Assembly (NCBI GenBank): GCA_047967505.1
Contig: CM106540.1
Source: Dipteris shenzhenensis
Taxonomy: Eukaryota; Polypodiophyta; Polypodiopsida; Gleicheniales
Reading direction: 5' to 3' (one strand)
Length of the DNA: 64,000 nucleotides
The notes under the pieces were generated by a model. The model was not told the DNA's origin and ran no database searches. It worked only from the letters and a program-made list of their open reading frames with translations. A program made the translations under genes and the position numbers. Positions 34,228-46,872 of the stretch are shown one piece after another; positions within the stretch are counted from its first letter, which is position 1, and each line of letters begins with the position of its first letter.

Positions 34228-34805
34228 AAATTGGGGGAGGGGTTATAGAGTAGCATCAGATTGCACTATAGTGCTAATGTGAAGCCCAAGCTTTATGCAC
34301 GTATAGATGCTAATTTGACAAGTAGTGCAGATGATTGTTGATCTACTTCAGGTTGTGTATTCAGTCTTACAAGAGTGGCAGTGGCATGAATGTCAAAGAA
34401 ACAACCTACAGTTGCTCTATCATCTACGAAGGCTGAGTATAGAGGGACAACAGTTGCGGCATGTGACGCCATGTGGTTATGTAGCTTGTTAGAGTAGATT
34501 TGCTATGATGTGATGAACCCTGTACCTCTTTATGGTAGTGATAATATTAGCAGCATCATGCTAGCTAATTACCCGGTGTTTCATGCTCACACGAAACACA
34601 CAGAGTTCAATATAACTTTAGTGAGAAGGTGCTCAGTGAAGATGTAGACCTACAACATGTGTCTACAAAGCAACAGGTTGCAGATACTTTCACCAAGTCA
34701 TTACCTCCGAAAAAGCTAGAGTATTTCCGATAGGCTATGGGAGTATACATCTGAAGTTATGCAAGCTCAGGCACTCATTGTCTAAATAACTTGAGCTTGA
34801 GGGGG
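34228..34805 (+). pseudogene. Ty1/copia RNase H and 3' end (broken)
   Basis: In shifted frames the sequence encodes STSGCVFSL, MSKKQPTVALSSTKAEYRG and HVSTKQQVADTFTKSLPPKK, the hallmark phrases of the copia RNase H domain. Stops (for example in the WMSKKQ and LLEQI regions) break it. It ends in a purine tract, CTTGAGGGGGAG, followed by TGTGGACATG, a likely LTR start at about 34808. The gypsy element lies directly upstream, so it probably inserted into this older copia copy. Confidence 0.85.
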
Positions 34806-34950
34806 AGTGTGGACATGTATGGAAAACACGATGCCAGATTCCATCACGAGATAGGCAAAGTCTCAACCCATAGTGAATAAGTGGGACATGTTGCCCATCG
34901 CTACCTTACATCATCCACACACATAACGATAATAACAACAACTACTAGTA

Positions 34951-37252
34951 ATTAAGCCATACAATTAATTCCATCAATTGGATAAAAAGTTAAAAAAGAG
35001 AAACATATAAGAAGAAAAAGGTTTGAGACGCCTAAGTTGAAAAATGCAACAACTAGAGATTGTAAAAATTTTGATCAAAATTAATTTTTTAAAATAATAT
35101 TGAGTTTGACAAACACAATATTGAAAAAAAATATTGAATCCTCAGCAATCCAGGTTTCGAGGTTGAGGTCCACTTACTAAACAAACTAGGTGTTAGATTC
35201 TTATAGTTATGCTTTGGTATACATGTAATGCTTGTTTTTCCCAGCTTGTTATCGCTACCTAGGACTACAGACAACCATATAAATTCTTAGGTAATTAAAA
35301 AACATTTGCGGAGTAAGAAGCGAATGAGTGTATGGGTTGAAAAGAGATTATAAGAGGTATGGAAGGATTATTGGGTTTCGTGTATGGGGTGGTTAAAAAG
35401 AGAGTGTAAAGGAGAGATTTCACGAGAGATACATAGAATAATAATTCACAATTGCGGAAGTATACATGTGTGTGTGTGTGTGTAAAGAAATAAGTATCTG
35501 TGTGTGTGAGATATATTTATTAATCAAAGTTATTCAATGTATGTGTGTGGCCCATCCCAAACCCAGAGCGTAAGACCACATCGTGGAAAGTAAGCCCACC
35601 ATGTGAAACTTACTCCCCACCTTCTGATAATAAGTAAATAAAAGTGGATCTGTATGATAAGTGTCAAAATGAAAAACTGATGCCAATAGTAAATGCATGA
35701 ATCACTTGTGCAAAATAGATATAAAAGTTAGTAAAAAATGAGGCGAATCACAAAATGACTAGGGATTATCCATGCTAAAGAATTATCCAATGGATGTGAA
35801 TTAATTGTATGGCACCAGGCTAGTTAAAAAATGAAAGTGTGTTTTTAAGATTAAAAGTCCCATCAATAATTGAGCCATACAATTAATTCCATCAATTGGA
35901 TAAAAAGTAAAAAAAGAGAAACATATAAGAAAAAAAATATTTGAGACGTCTTAGTTCAAAAACGCAACTAGAGTTTGTAAAAATTTTGACCAAAATTAAG
36001 AATTTTAAATACGATTGAGTTTAACAAATACAATATTGAAAAAAAATATCGAATCCTCAAGCAATCGTGATCCATAAAGATAAGACTCTCTTAGGTCCCT
36101 TCTTCAAATAGGACCAAGAGTTCCACCTAGTTGTCGGTCAAGGCCACACACTTGGTTGTATCCACATCCATACACGTGCACATCTTTCTCCAAATATTTT
36201 TTTACATCCTTGACCACATGATACATTGGCCACGTTCTATGTGACACCATTTATGGAGCCCATGACATTTCATGTGCAACTTTGTATATGAACCATGTGC
36301 ATACACTCATCCTTAACCTTAGGGAGTGTTTTTACACTATGATTCTTAATAATATAGCCACTACAATGGTTGATGTGAATTAGAGATATAATTCTAATTA
36401 AGTTTGAACAAGTAAATTAATGGAGGTCTACACAAGTCCATGTGTCTTGCACTAGAAACTAGCACGGTGGTTGAAGTAGAATAAGTGCAACAAAATTTTG
36501 CGGATAATACTAGTAGTACTATAGGATGGTAGATTGGTAAAATATTAGAGTAGGTTGAAAATTGGACCCCTCTAATCTCAAGGGATGTACTATGACGTAA
36601 TTATATGTATCACGTGTATTCAAGGGATATTAAAGAAACCCAAGCCCCTAATGCGAGAATCATCATACTCTTAAAAATTTGAGAAATCATGTGCACTATT
36701 ACATGTCATTGTAAACCCACTAGTGAATTTAAAATCTCATCATTAATGTGATGGATAATTGTTACAGCACATCCTAAAAATTTCTTAGCAAATGCTTTGA
36801 TTGTACTATAAGCTAATTTTAGGGTATATTGGCCTTAAATTGTTCCAACACTATTGTAATGACTTCAAAGCTTAGGCCTAATAGCACTAAGCTTCTTGTT
36901 CAAGATAAAGACTATGTTATCAGGGTCCACTTATCTGGCCACCATCCAAATAAACTAGGTGTTAGAACATCATAGTTACGTTTAGGTAGATGCTTGTTTC
37001 CCCCAGCTTATTATCACTTTACTTAGGAATATAAACAACCATATAAATTCTTAGATAATAAAAAAAATTTTAAGTCACAAGTGAAGTTAAGTCACACGTG
37101 GAGTAAGGAGCGAATGAGTGCATGGGTTGAGAAGGGATTAGAAGAGGTATGGAAGGATTAATGGGCTTGCTATGTGGGGTGGTTAAAAAGAGAGTGTTAA
37201 GGAGAGATTTCACGAGGGATACATAAAAGAATAATTCACAATTGCGAAAGTA

Positions 37253-37306
<54 letters not shown>

Positions 37307-37367
37307 TGTGTGTGTGTGTGTAAAGACATAAGTGTCTATGTGTGAGATACATTTACTAATCAAAATT

Positions 37368-37404
<37 letters not shown>

Positions 37405-37410
37405 AAACCT
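34951..37410. repeat. Tandem segmental duplication with an 850-bp interruption in the second copy
   Basis: 34951-35535 and 35868-37370 share the same series of blocks: a part beginning AGCCATACAATTAATTCCAT, then a part containing GGAAGGATTA and TTCACAATTGCG before a GT microsatellite. In the second copy about 36075-36915 is inserted between the blocks. The second copy's microsatellite has grown to long (GT)n and (GA)n runs at 37255-37320 and (GT)n at 37368-37403. No coding sequence is seen. Confidence 0.8.
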
Positions 37411-37689
37411 TTGCTCCCTCCATCATGCCTAATGTACGAGCCTTCTCTTTTAAAACTTGTAATGGTTTGTTAATCTAACTACTTCTATCAGCACAACAAG
37501 TGCTTCGTCTTGGGTGGCTAGTTCCATTTAAAGCCTCCTTCATGATTGAGGTTTGGCTTAGAATTCCCCTTTTTGGTAAAAAATCTTAGTTTATTCATTC
37601 GAAATCTATCCCTCTTCTTCTAAACCCTAGTCTATCCAATCTTGTGGCAAACTTTCCTCCATATCCTTTCTTCTCCTCAATCCTCATTG

Positions 37690-38260
37690 CTAAGGGAATG
37701 ATTTTTTAAAACACTTTATTTCAATTTGGAGAGCTCTATAAAACCACTAAAATACAAGCTTGTTTCTTCAGTGACTTCTTTATGAGAGTTTGTAACTTCA
37801 AGAGTGTGGTTCAAAATCGATCTATGTTCTCCCGAATAGTCTCTCCTTCTCCCTAGCAGAAGTTATCCCATTCTATGAGTATCCTTATCCAAACTCAAGT
37901 ATGAAGAAATGTTCATGCATCTATCTTTTAAATGACATCCAATTCTTTGGCATTAGACTCTATATGCCCAAAGCCTGGTGCCAAAGAGCAACTGATCCAC
38001 TAAGAAGCAAAGTGGCGAAGTTTCCTTTAGCCTCTACTCTATGGTCTCCTCACAAGCAAAGTAAGTATCCAAACTCATGATCCACCCAAGCAACACCTCA
38101 CGCCTATGGTCTCCATCATACTTGGAAATTTGCATATTCTTCTCTCCTAACTTGTTCTTCTGTTTTAGGGTCATGGCATCGACATCATCTGTACCCCCCA
38201 AGATGAGTCTGACATCTCTAGTGACTCCGATCTCGGACTAATTTCTCTCGTGAGTCCTGA
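37690..38260 (-). pseudogene. Ty3/gypsy gag relic
   Basis: On the minus strand broken frames give QISKYDGDHRREVLLGWIMS, LDTYFACEETIE and later GETIREYIDRF-like and TLLKLQTLIKKSL-like phrases. This is the usual layout of a plant gypsy capsid domain. No neighbouring pol or LTR could be joined to it. Confidence 0.55.
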
Positions 38261-40469
38261 GAAGTACATTATTCATGGCTGAATTTTTTTTCTCAAATCC
38301 ATGAAAGAATCAAATAGCTAAAAGATATAAGGTGCCATGTTGTCTCTAATGGACTCTCCTCTGATCTCCTACATCACAAGAGTAGAATTCCTAAGTTAAC
38401 TTAAGGCTACGTTGTAAGAATTACCAAGCTCTTCAACTTGGAAACCACTCTAATACTTTCACATTCATGCTCATGCGAAAGCACAATTTCCAATTAAATT
38501 ACTCAATAAACATAGAAATTCAAGTAACCCTTAATTAGAAAATTAACAAACATTCACATAACATGTAAAATTTCACACAAGAGTTAGAATAAAGGAAGGG
38601 AAAATGAGGTGCACCCCCTTCTTGGGTTGATCCTAGGTATATTGCTTTATTACAATGATGCTCAGCTACAATTACAATAGTAATGCAAACTATCAAATTG
38701 AACTCGAGGTAACCTAAAGGCCTAGGACATGAACATGAAGCCTAATATATATACAATCATCTCTTAATGAATGAAAAATGGGAGAACTCAATATACAAAA
38801 CTCTTAAGGAAATGTAAAAAGTAACTACTGGTAGCCCTTGCAACAAATAACCAACTGAAGAAAGATCTAAGTAGAGCCCCCCACTATAATAGCACTATAT
38901 CAAACACCAATCTTTCCCTTAAGCTTTAAAACACATAAAATTTAAATTTGAAAAAATTAGGGCTTGAATTTCAGGTTAGGAAATCCCTATACATCATTAT
39001 TTTTAACCCAAAGATGAACAAAGCCCTTAGAATTCAAGGTGGGTAGGTTAGGAATAAAGGGATTCACTCCTAGAAGTGGTCGAAAGAAAAACAAAGCTAA
39101 AACAAAGAAGGGAAAGCTTGAAATTGAATCACAATATTAGTTGAAGGATAAATCTGTGAATTACACTTAACTCAAGACTTGTCCTAGTGTGGAAAGTAGG
39201 AAATTAGCAAGCTAAGAAATTTTTTAGATAAAACAATAATATAACCTATTCAAAACAAGTAAGTATTGTAGCAGAGGTGGGAGAGTAATCTCCATCCCAC
39301 AATCTCCACAAAAAAATCCCAAAAAACACCGAGAGGAGAGAAACACTTGATCCTCAATAGTAGAAAATCCACATCTTGAGGTGGGTAAATAAGCTCAATT
39401 CTAAACTCTCGCGACAAATTATCAAAAGACAAACATAAAGAAAACCCTACTTGGGTTTGCAAGAAAAAGAGAGGGGAAACTCTCAACTCATTCCGGGGGC
39501 ATGCCTGCACTCCCAACCTGTCACTAGGCTAGAAACGGGGGAATCTTCAGAGAACACGAATCTCGAACCCACAGTGAGGAAGATGTCTAAAAATCGATGA
39601 ACTTGCTAGGAGGGATCAAACAATGAATGAACCACACACAAAACATGAAGAGAGCTCTACTGCAAAAACGTTCCCTCCCCACTAATGTGTTGACAGGAGT
39701 AGCGGCATGCCCTCCTTTGTCGCAACTCAAGGGTTGATCAGCTAGAGAAGAGAAGGAAAAATCGTTCGCTAGGTCCCCACATTTGACAAGTTTGAGAAAA
39801 ATCGTAGAGCCGGAAGCGAGCAAAACCGCAGAGCCGGAAGCGTGGGGGGAGGGTAAGGAGAGGGGCTTAGCACTACCCCAACTCAACAAACAGGTTGAGG
39901 GCATCACAACAGTAAAGGGTTAGGGTAGGGAGCTCAACAAGCACTCCTCTAGTATCACTGAAGCAAAATTTCAACAAATATCAGACGAAGAGAAGCAGCA
40001 ATGGAGTTAGAATAGAGCTTGTGTGAGAAAAAGATTCCACAAAGCCAGTGGGAAATAGCCCACAGATGCAAGAAAGCCAATCGTAATTTTCAAGGTAGGT
40101 AAGGTGGTTGGCTTGTAAACTGGTTTCCAACCTCTTCTTGCTTTCAAAACTTTTGATGAGCTTGGCAAAGCATGGACGCTTGTTGAATCGCAGATCAAGT
40201 AGGCAGTGAGTTGAATGGCTTGGAAGCAAGATTTTAGCAAAGGGCATCAAAGAGAGCAAGCCTGGAGCAATTGGAAAAAGATATGAAATGGCAAAAGAGA
40301 GTACTTAGACTATCTAATACGGATCACAATCTTGTTGTAGACCTTCGGTGAAAGCCAAAAGCTTATGAAAGCTGAGAAATCATAAAAACCAGCTGTAAAA
40401 ATCTTCAAATAATTCTAATATCTTATTTTTTAATTGTAGTATTAATTGGTTAAACTAGGTTTTTAGGAG
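38261..40469. other. Intergenic, no gene recognised
   Basis: AT-rich sequence with open frames of at most 106 codons and no recognisable domain. It may include non-coding retroelement sequence. It ends at TTAGTATAGT, the left target duplication of the LINE. Confidence 0.5.
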
Positions 40470-40742
40470 TTAGTATAGTTCTTTTTTTTTTTTGGGTAAA
40501 CAGGCCGGCTTTGATAATAATAAACGAGGAAAAATACAAAAAATTGCTAATTGAATGAGGCAGCTCCCCACAGCCTATGCTGCTAAGCAGCTAAGTACTT
40601 AACCTACTAAACACTCCTTTATCACATCGTCATCCAAGGTCACTGCCATGTCAGCGAGCGTGGTCCTAGTCAGGTGCTAGATAGCATCCACCCGCACACC
40701 TACTTTCACTGTCGCTCCATACACTATCTTGTTCCGGATACA

Positions 40743-41135
40743 CTAAATAGCCCAAAAGATTGCTGCCCAGATGTATGGCCAGCACGCTGCAAGAGTAGAC
40801 GGGACATCCGTGGTCTCAGCGAGAAGAACAAGCCGCCATTTGGCACACAGGTTAAATTTTCCCATCAAGCCTACAGTCCTAATGCGCCTGGCCACCAAAC
40901 TCCATATTCGCTTAGCAACCATACAGGACCAGAAGAGTTGAGAAACTTCCTCTACTGCATGACCACACAGAGGGCAGAAACTATTGATCTCCTTCCACTT
41001 GGCCATTCTTCCCCTTAGGGGGATCCATTTATATATAGCTTTCCAGAGAGAAAGCTGGTTTTCCCCATCTTGCAGCCCCCCCATATTTCCTGGAAGCGGT
41101 CCATCCACCAATTGGGCAATCTTCTTACCTTCCAT
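40743..41135 (-). pseudogene. LINE C-terminal zinc-binding domain (zf-RVT)
   Basis: LWKAIYKWIPLRGRMAKWKE is followed by CPLCGHAVEEVSQLFWSC, the expected Cys pair, acidic and Cys motif of the zf-RVT domain of plant LINEs. The usual His before the last Cys is replaced (QLFW for HLFW). Confidence 0.8.
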
Positions 41136-41779
41136 TTAATATTCAGTAGGTTCCACATTGACACTCTTGATCAGGCACCGATACATGGCCTTGGCCTAGA
41201 TCCTCTTCAGACCCACCTTGTTTATTAACCACTGATTTACCCTCCATCCTTGGGCAGGGATCGGGTTCCTCAGCCACAGTCCTGAGGAACAGCACCCAAA
41301 ACATCAGACGGACGGCAAACTCCATTTGGGGTCACTAAAGTGATATTGATCTACGATCCAGCCCCTGGATCTCCAGGTGGACCTCCGCTGATCGCAAATA
41401 TGCAACCAGGCTCTCAACCCTTTATTATGTATCGCCCTTGCCAAATCAAGATCCAAGTGGGCAACCGGTTCATCGTTGATTGAAACTGCCCAACTCCACC
41501 ACATACTCTCGTGGAGACTGGTATTGCCCCGCAGGCCTGCCTGGCCTTTCCATTGAAAGAACGGACCACAAAGTTTCCAAGCATCAACAAGGCCACCACT
41601 AAATCGGATCCCTGAATCTTAGCAGGAAATCTAGAGCAAATGGCCTTGTACCAATTAAGATCCCTCCACGTCCCTACCCCTTTCGCCTTGCAGTTTTCAA
41701 CAAACCATTTTTGCACATGCTGTCCACAGGGCATTAGATTCAAACAGTTTCAGAAGCCATTTGGCTGGTCAGCATCCGG

Positions 41780-43222
41780 GATTCCGAGCCCCCCTGCCAC
41801 TTTAGGGGTCTTTAAGGCTTCCCACGGCAGATAGTGCCACTTCTTTCCCCATCCTCCAGCCATAGGAAGGCTCTGAACAGTTTGTCAACCTCCAGCCAGT
41901 GTGTCTTCTATAAACGCCAGATCCATGCCAGGTAGGTAGTGGAAGCTGCTAGGATATGCTTAATGACCAGGCATCTTGCGTTCCATCCCAAGGTGACCGT
42001 GCTCCAGGCTCTGAGTTTCAGCTTCACCTTTTCTTTAAACCAATCGAATCGTTGCCTCAGAGAGATATCCACCCCCAAGGGAGCTCCAAGATAGCTTTTT
42101 ATTTCCGCCCTCTTAATCTACTTACTCTCGAACTGGCTCACCCAGATGGGTTCATCATCATCAGCATCAGACCTTATCAGAAAAGATTTCTCCCAGCTGC
42201 ACTTGGAGCCAGAGACTTCAACTTTGGTCAGATTTTTCATACTAGCGCTACATTCGGCAGTCATTGCCACCATGTCATCAGCAAAGAGCTGAGAACATAA
42301 GACGGAAGTCTCAACCCCTTAACCTTTGCCCTGTTCAATTTCTTTTTTAATCCCTGCAATTAATGGCACTGCGAAGAGTAAAGGGGCCAGCGGGCACCCC
42401 TGGCACACTGACGTTTTCAGGTCAAACCTCCCCATCGCTCCACCATTAATACACAGGACAGCAGAGGCGTTTACAAAAAATGCACCCACCATTTGGTAGA
42501 AATACTGGCCAAATCCCAGTTTCTCAAGGATCTTAAAAAGATAGTCCCACCTAATGCGATCGTGAGCTTTGTCAAAGTCAAATCCGAGTAATAACACCTT
42601 AGTACATGATTGCACAGCATAGTCTAATGCAGTAGCAATGTTTATAATGTTCTTGAAGATGTCACGGCCTCTGATGAACCCTTTCTGCTCCTGATCAAAA
42701 AAATTTGCACACACGTCTCTTATCCCGTTGGTCAATGCCTTTGCAAGGATCTTGTAAGAACCATTAAGCATGGTGATAGGTCTCAGTCACCAACCCGGAG
42801 ACGGTTGGGTTTCTTTGGAAAAAGCTTCATCAGGCCGACATTAAGGTCTACTGACAGGCCCCCATTTAGGCAAGCATAACCAACCATATCCACATAATCT
42901 GTTTTGATAGTTTCCCAAAAAGCTACATAGAACTCAGCCCCGTGAGGCTGTCTGCACCCGGAGATTTCTCTTTCTTCAGGCAGTCCAGGTCCTCCTTCAA
43001 CTCATCCTCTGTGAAGCTTCTATCCAGGTAAGCTTTCTGAACTGGGGATATTCTATCCCCGATTTCCTGCACAAACTCATCCAATTGGATCACCCACTGA
43101 GTATCTGCAACACCCGGATCACCCACTATTTTGGAAAGTTCTTTCCTGAAAACATCCGCTACATGCCATAACTCAGAGTGAATTTTCCCTTCTCCGTCCA
43201 TCACTTTGACGATTGTCTTCAT
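41780..43222 (-). pseudogene. LINE reverse transcriptase (broken)
   Basis: After a linker with EDELKEDLDCLKKEKSPGAD (43222-42923) come the RT motifs: TMLNGSYKILAKAL, QKGFIRGRDI, LGFDFDKAHDRIRWDYL (first catalytic Asp), SVCQGCPLAPLLF, and FADD encoded at 42285-42274. A TAA stands in frame between EIEQGKG and the FADD block. Thumb-like sequence continues to about 41780. The enzyme would have primed cDNA synthesis at nicked target DNA. Confidence 0.85.
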
Positions 43223-43639
43223 TGCCTGCTTCTTCTTAACTGCTTGGAAAAAAACTTGGAGGGACAGTCCCTAAAAGATATCAAGTCTGTCTACTGAAAG
43301 TGAGGGCTCTCTCAGCCCGGCTCAATTCCAACCCTCTCATGCATTCCTCAGTCTCCACCAGTAGGGTCGTGGCCATATGGTCCTCCGTAGAGAGATCTAC
43401 CACAGATTTGATGCATGACCACGCCCAAGACACCTGATGATTCAGTTCCCTTTCCTGTGCTATGTTTAGACGGCTCCATGTCTTTGCAAATGACATCACC
43501 ACCCTAATGGCCGCATCCCATCTAACACTCGGGTTCGAGATACCCTCCATGGCAGACACCCAAATCTTTTTCACCAAATCACAGAATTCAGCTGACTTAA
43601 AGCATTTCTAGTCCAGCTTCAAGGAAATATCCCTTGATC

Positions 43640-44100
43640 TACCTACCATACCAGGCAAGGTAAAAAGCCACTGCACTGGGACATGATCCGAGATACCTCC
43701 ATGAGACAGCCACTTACCACCCATTGGTGCATGCATCCACTAGGCCTCCTCTGAGGCATAGAACCGGTTGAGTCTTCCAGCACGAAACTCTGACCCCTTC
43801 CTCTTATTGTTCCATGTAAAGCCTCCCAAGCCTCTCGGATCTACTTCCTGGCAATCTAAAAGCCGGTGATTCAGATTTAGTGAAATTCATGCATCAGATT
43901 CCTCACCCGCTATCTCACCTCCTTCAGTTCCAAGGTGTCATTAATTATTTAACCTCTTGTAAAACAAGAAAAGTTGGGGACAAAGAGTTATCCCTCAGCC
44001 ATTTGGCTAGTTCCTGACTCCTCGAAGGGTCAGTTAACCCACAAACATTAAGTGTGAGAAAAGTGTATGGTTTATTTACCATTCTTACTCTTCCCCTTCT
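43640..44100 (-). pseudogene. LINE AP-endonuclease, partial (second, internally deleted)
   Basis: The start FLTLNVCGLTDPSRSQELAK and the FLVLQEVK motif are present. The middle of the domain is missing, and the sequence continues with DPRGLGGFTWNNKRKGSEFR, RLNRFYASEEA and GGISDHVPVQ, which carries the catalytic SDH. It is broken by stops. Confidence 0.75.
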
Positions 44101-44189
44101 TTTCCTTGGGGGCAGGGCTTTTGGGTGGGGCACTCTGGCCTTTAACTTGACAGATTTGTCTCTTGTTTAGGGTAGTGGCTTGAGGTTTG

Positions 44190-44780
44190 ACAGGGGCTTC
44201 AGCAGTCTTATCCTATTTTTGTGCAAGAGGAAGTTCTTCCTCTGATTCCCCAACATCTGATTCACTCATACTCGCATCTACTTGGTTGACATCCTCCTCA
44301 AACTCCCTGGACCAGCCAGGTTTAATTTCAGCCTCTTCCATTTGGGCATCCTGTATCCATTTCTCTGTTTCCTGGTCAATGAGTGCCTCAAAAGCATTGT
44401 TGGTGGCCAATGAAAAAGTAACTCTCTGTTTCTCTTGTTGAGTATCAGCCTTCCTCTGTTCCTCTGTCTTTTTGACTAATCCCTTATCTGTCCCTGTTTC
44501 TGCACTTCTCTCCAAAGGCTGATTCTTTGGTCTACCTTTGACTGTCCACTAGGGCTTGGGGGGGGGGACTGGCCTTTTGTTCAACTGGTTCCTGAGTTTG
44601 TTTGGGTCTGTTCCTCTTTAGAGAGCAACTTTTAACTGTGTGAGATGACAATCCACACAGAAAGCAGGAATTTGTAAACCAGAGGCTGTTCCATATATAC
44701 ACTCCCATTTCTGTTGACAATTATCAGTGTCTCTGGGAGTTTCTCAGCAACATCTAACCTGACACACACTTCGGGGTGGC
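44190..44780 (-). pseudogene. Second ORF1-like piece inside the LINE
   Basis: VCVRLDVAEKLPETLIIVNR, then EQPLVYKFL and a zinc-knuckle-like CFLCGLSSHTVKSC, are typical of the C-terminal half of plant LINE ORF1. An acidic linker (ESDVGESEEELP) follows. The piece follows an endonuclease segment instead of preceding one, so the LINE is a composite. Confidence 0.7.
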
Positions 44781-45130
44781 CTCCCAAGATCCATCTTTCA
44801 CCTGACATTTGATCAAGTAGTAGATCCCAACAAATCGCCCTCTCCTTAGCTGAGTTTGGGGCGTACACATTGACCAGTTTGAAAAGAAACCCTGCAATCT
44901 CAACCTCAATCCCAAAAAGGCATTCCACCTCATCACGGTACAATTCTTTACAATGTACAGAAGGCCTTGATAAGATTGCAACACCTCCCTTCCCCCTCTG
45001 AGGGCAATTAATGATAGAAGAGAAGCCTAATTTCTCTACTGCTAACCAGAAGCCATCAGCGTGGCCACATTTAATCTCCTGCAACAAGATTAGGTCAGCA
45101 TTCCAGGGGCTAAAGAGTCAAGAACAAACC
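44780..45130 (-). pseudogene. LINE AP-endonuclease, partial (first)
   Basis: LLQEIKCGHADGFWLAVEK contains the catalytic Glu of the EEP fold, followed by RGKGGVAILS, FKLVNVYAPNSAKERAICWD and ERWILGG. The next residues should be DFN but instead the sequence jumps to ORF1-like PEVCVRLDVAEKLPETLIIV at about 44780. A frameshift lies just before LQE. Confidence 0.75.
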
Positions 45131-45323
45131 TTTTGCTTATTCTTGTCATAGAGATCAACACACATCGTTGTAGTCCCTTTCCTGGGACCGAATCATTGGG
45201 CCAATGCTTTACAGGGATCCCGCAAGAAAAGGAAGCGGTTTTCCTTCCTACCTTAACCACACTCCATGCCATATTTTTTATTTTCTTTGAGAATGAACCA
45301 CTCGCTCTGGTCTGCGTGTATTC

Positions 45324-46554
45324 CTACAGAGGCTTCCTGGCACCAGCTTTCTCTTTCAGTAGTCTTTTGCGGTGGTTCGCATCCAAGAGGTCTTCATCCT
45401 CCCCCCCTAGATCGACCTCCACCCTTGGGGCACCTGTTTGATTGGAAACAACATTAGAACTCTTACCTTTTCTTCCGACCACTTTCCAGTTAGAATCATC
45501 TTTCTTGTGGGATGGGGCTGTCAGATGTGCTTCCAAGACAATTCCTGGCCTTCGTTGCATGAGCTGGATATGTATCCCTGAGTCTACAGGGTGTCTCTTT
45601 CCCTGATTGCATGGCCTCTCTCGCGTTGCATGTCCTTTCCAGGCCTCCAACAGACGTCGGAGGGACAATAGAAGCAAGTGTTCCGTCAATTCCCCTCTTG
45701 CCGGCAACATCCCTGGTCGGCTGCCACTGAGGCGAGCCTGGGGAGTCTTTTGCATGTCGTTCCGTCTCATCGTTAGTCTTTTCATTTCGTGCCAACTTGA
45801 TGTTGTCCTCCTTAGTCAGACAGTTTTGGGCATGATACCCAGTTTGGCGGCAGAGATAGCAAGAGTCCGGGAATGGACCAAATACTACCTTTTGAGTGAT
45901 GACAACGTCCTCCAATAGACGCACCTTGACGTAGTTGGGGATTTCTTGACTCCTATCCCACATGAGCCATTCTCTCTTGGGGCCGAAGACTCTACTCGTT
46001 GAATCTAGAGCCACAAGAATTTAACCCAAAGCATTAGTGATAGCACCCAAGCTTGACCCGAACCAGGACAGCATAGCTAGGAAATCCACCCACACCGGGC
46101 ATTCTCGGTACACAAATTCATCGATACTGAAGCTTGGACTCCATGGAAAGATGAGCACCAGAGCACCGGAAAACATGAGAGGATTTTCCAGGATGCCATT
46201 TCGCAGCTCTTCGGAAACACAACGAACCAAGAAAAATCCGTTACCCAAAAACCTCGCTTCGTAGCCTTCAGCTGGAACGCCACACTCTAAGGCCAAGAAC
46301 TCCCTAAGTTCTCCAAACGTAGGCACACGACCGGTCAAAAACATGTAAACGCCTCCATTCACCAACTTCTTGAGCTCTTCCTTGATAGGGTTGAATTCCA
46401 GTCTACATTCCACCTTGTGACAAACTCCACTTTCATGCATGTCTTTCTTAGATGGGTGAGTCTCCCTTTTAGCCACGTCCGCACACCACACTAATAAATT
46501 CCACGCTTCGTCATGCGCAAAGGTTAAGAAGCCGCCCCTGAGCTTCTTCGCCAA
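45324..46554 (-). pseudogene. LINE ORF1 (RNA-binding protein), broken
   Basis: The frame opens at 46554 with a DUF4283-type domain (FLTGRVPTFGELREFLALEC, then LVLIFPWSPSFSIDEFVY). A TAA separates it from the in-frame continuation ILVALDSTSRVFGPKREWLM. A knuckle-like CYLCRQTGYHAQNC lies at 45861-45820, in which the His is displaced by one position from the CX2CX4HX4C spacing. The tail continues in another frame to 45324. It would bind LINE RNA. Confidence 0.75.
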
Positions 46555-46872
46555 GGTCTCTACGTAAGAAGGCAGCTTCTAAGGATCTTCGCCAAGCTCA
46601 AAAGGCCTCTCACTACCAACAATCTCGCCCCGCACAGACACCGAGAGAGGTTGGCACACCACCTGACCAACCTCAATTAAACCTCCATTCATCAGATCGT
46701 CCTCGTCCTGACCTAGACAAGACTCCTCGCACCTTCGACTCTAGAGAAGCCTGCGCGCAAGGCTTCGCCGTGCATGCACGAGCTTGAGGGAACGAAAGTT
46801 CACAGACACTCAACTCTCCATTCCCGCCGAACGAGCTCCAACCAAACTCCGATGTCCTACTATTAGTATAGT

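Larger units (their letters stand above)
40480..46862 (-). mobile_element. LINE (L1-like non-LTR retrotransposon), full length but dead and mosaic
   Basis: The ends are defined by a 10-bp target duplication TTAGTATAGT (40470-40479 and 46863-46872) and a poly-A tail seen as 12 T on the plus strand (40482-40493). On the minus strand the order is GC-rich 5' leader, ORF1 with DUF4283-like domain and zinc knuckle, a partial endonuclease, a second ORF1-like piece, another endonuclease with internal deletion, reverse transcriptase, and a zinc-binding C-terminal domain. Many stops and frameshifts are present. About 6.4 kb is normal for a plant LINE, but the doubled ORF1/endonuclease part is not normal. 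Confidence 0.88.

Noticed and set aside
37070-37426. His/Thr-rich minus-strand frame
   Set aside because: Produced by the GT microsatellite.
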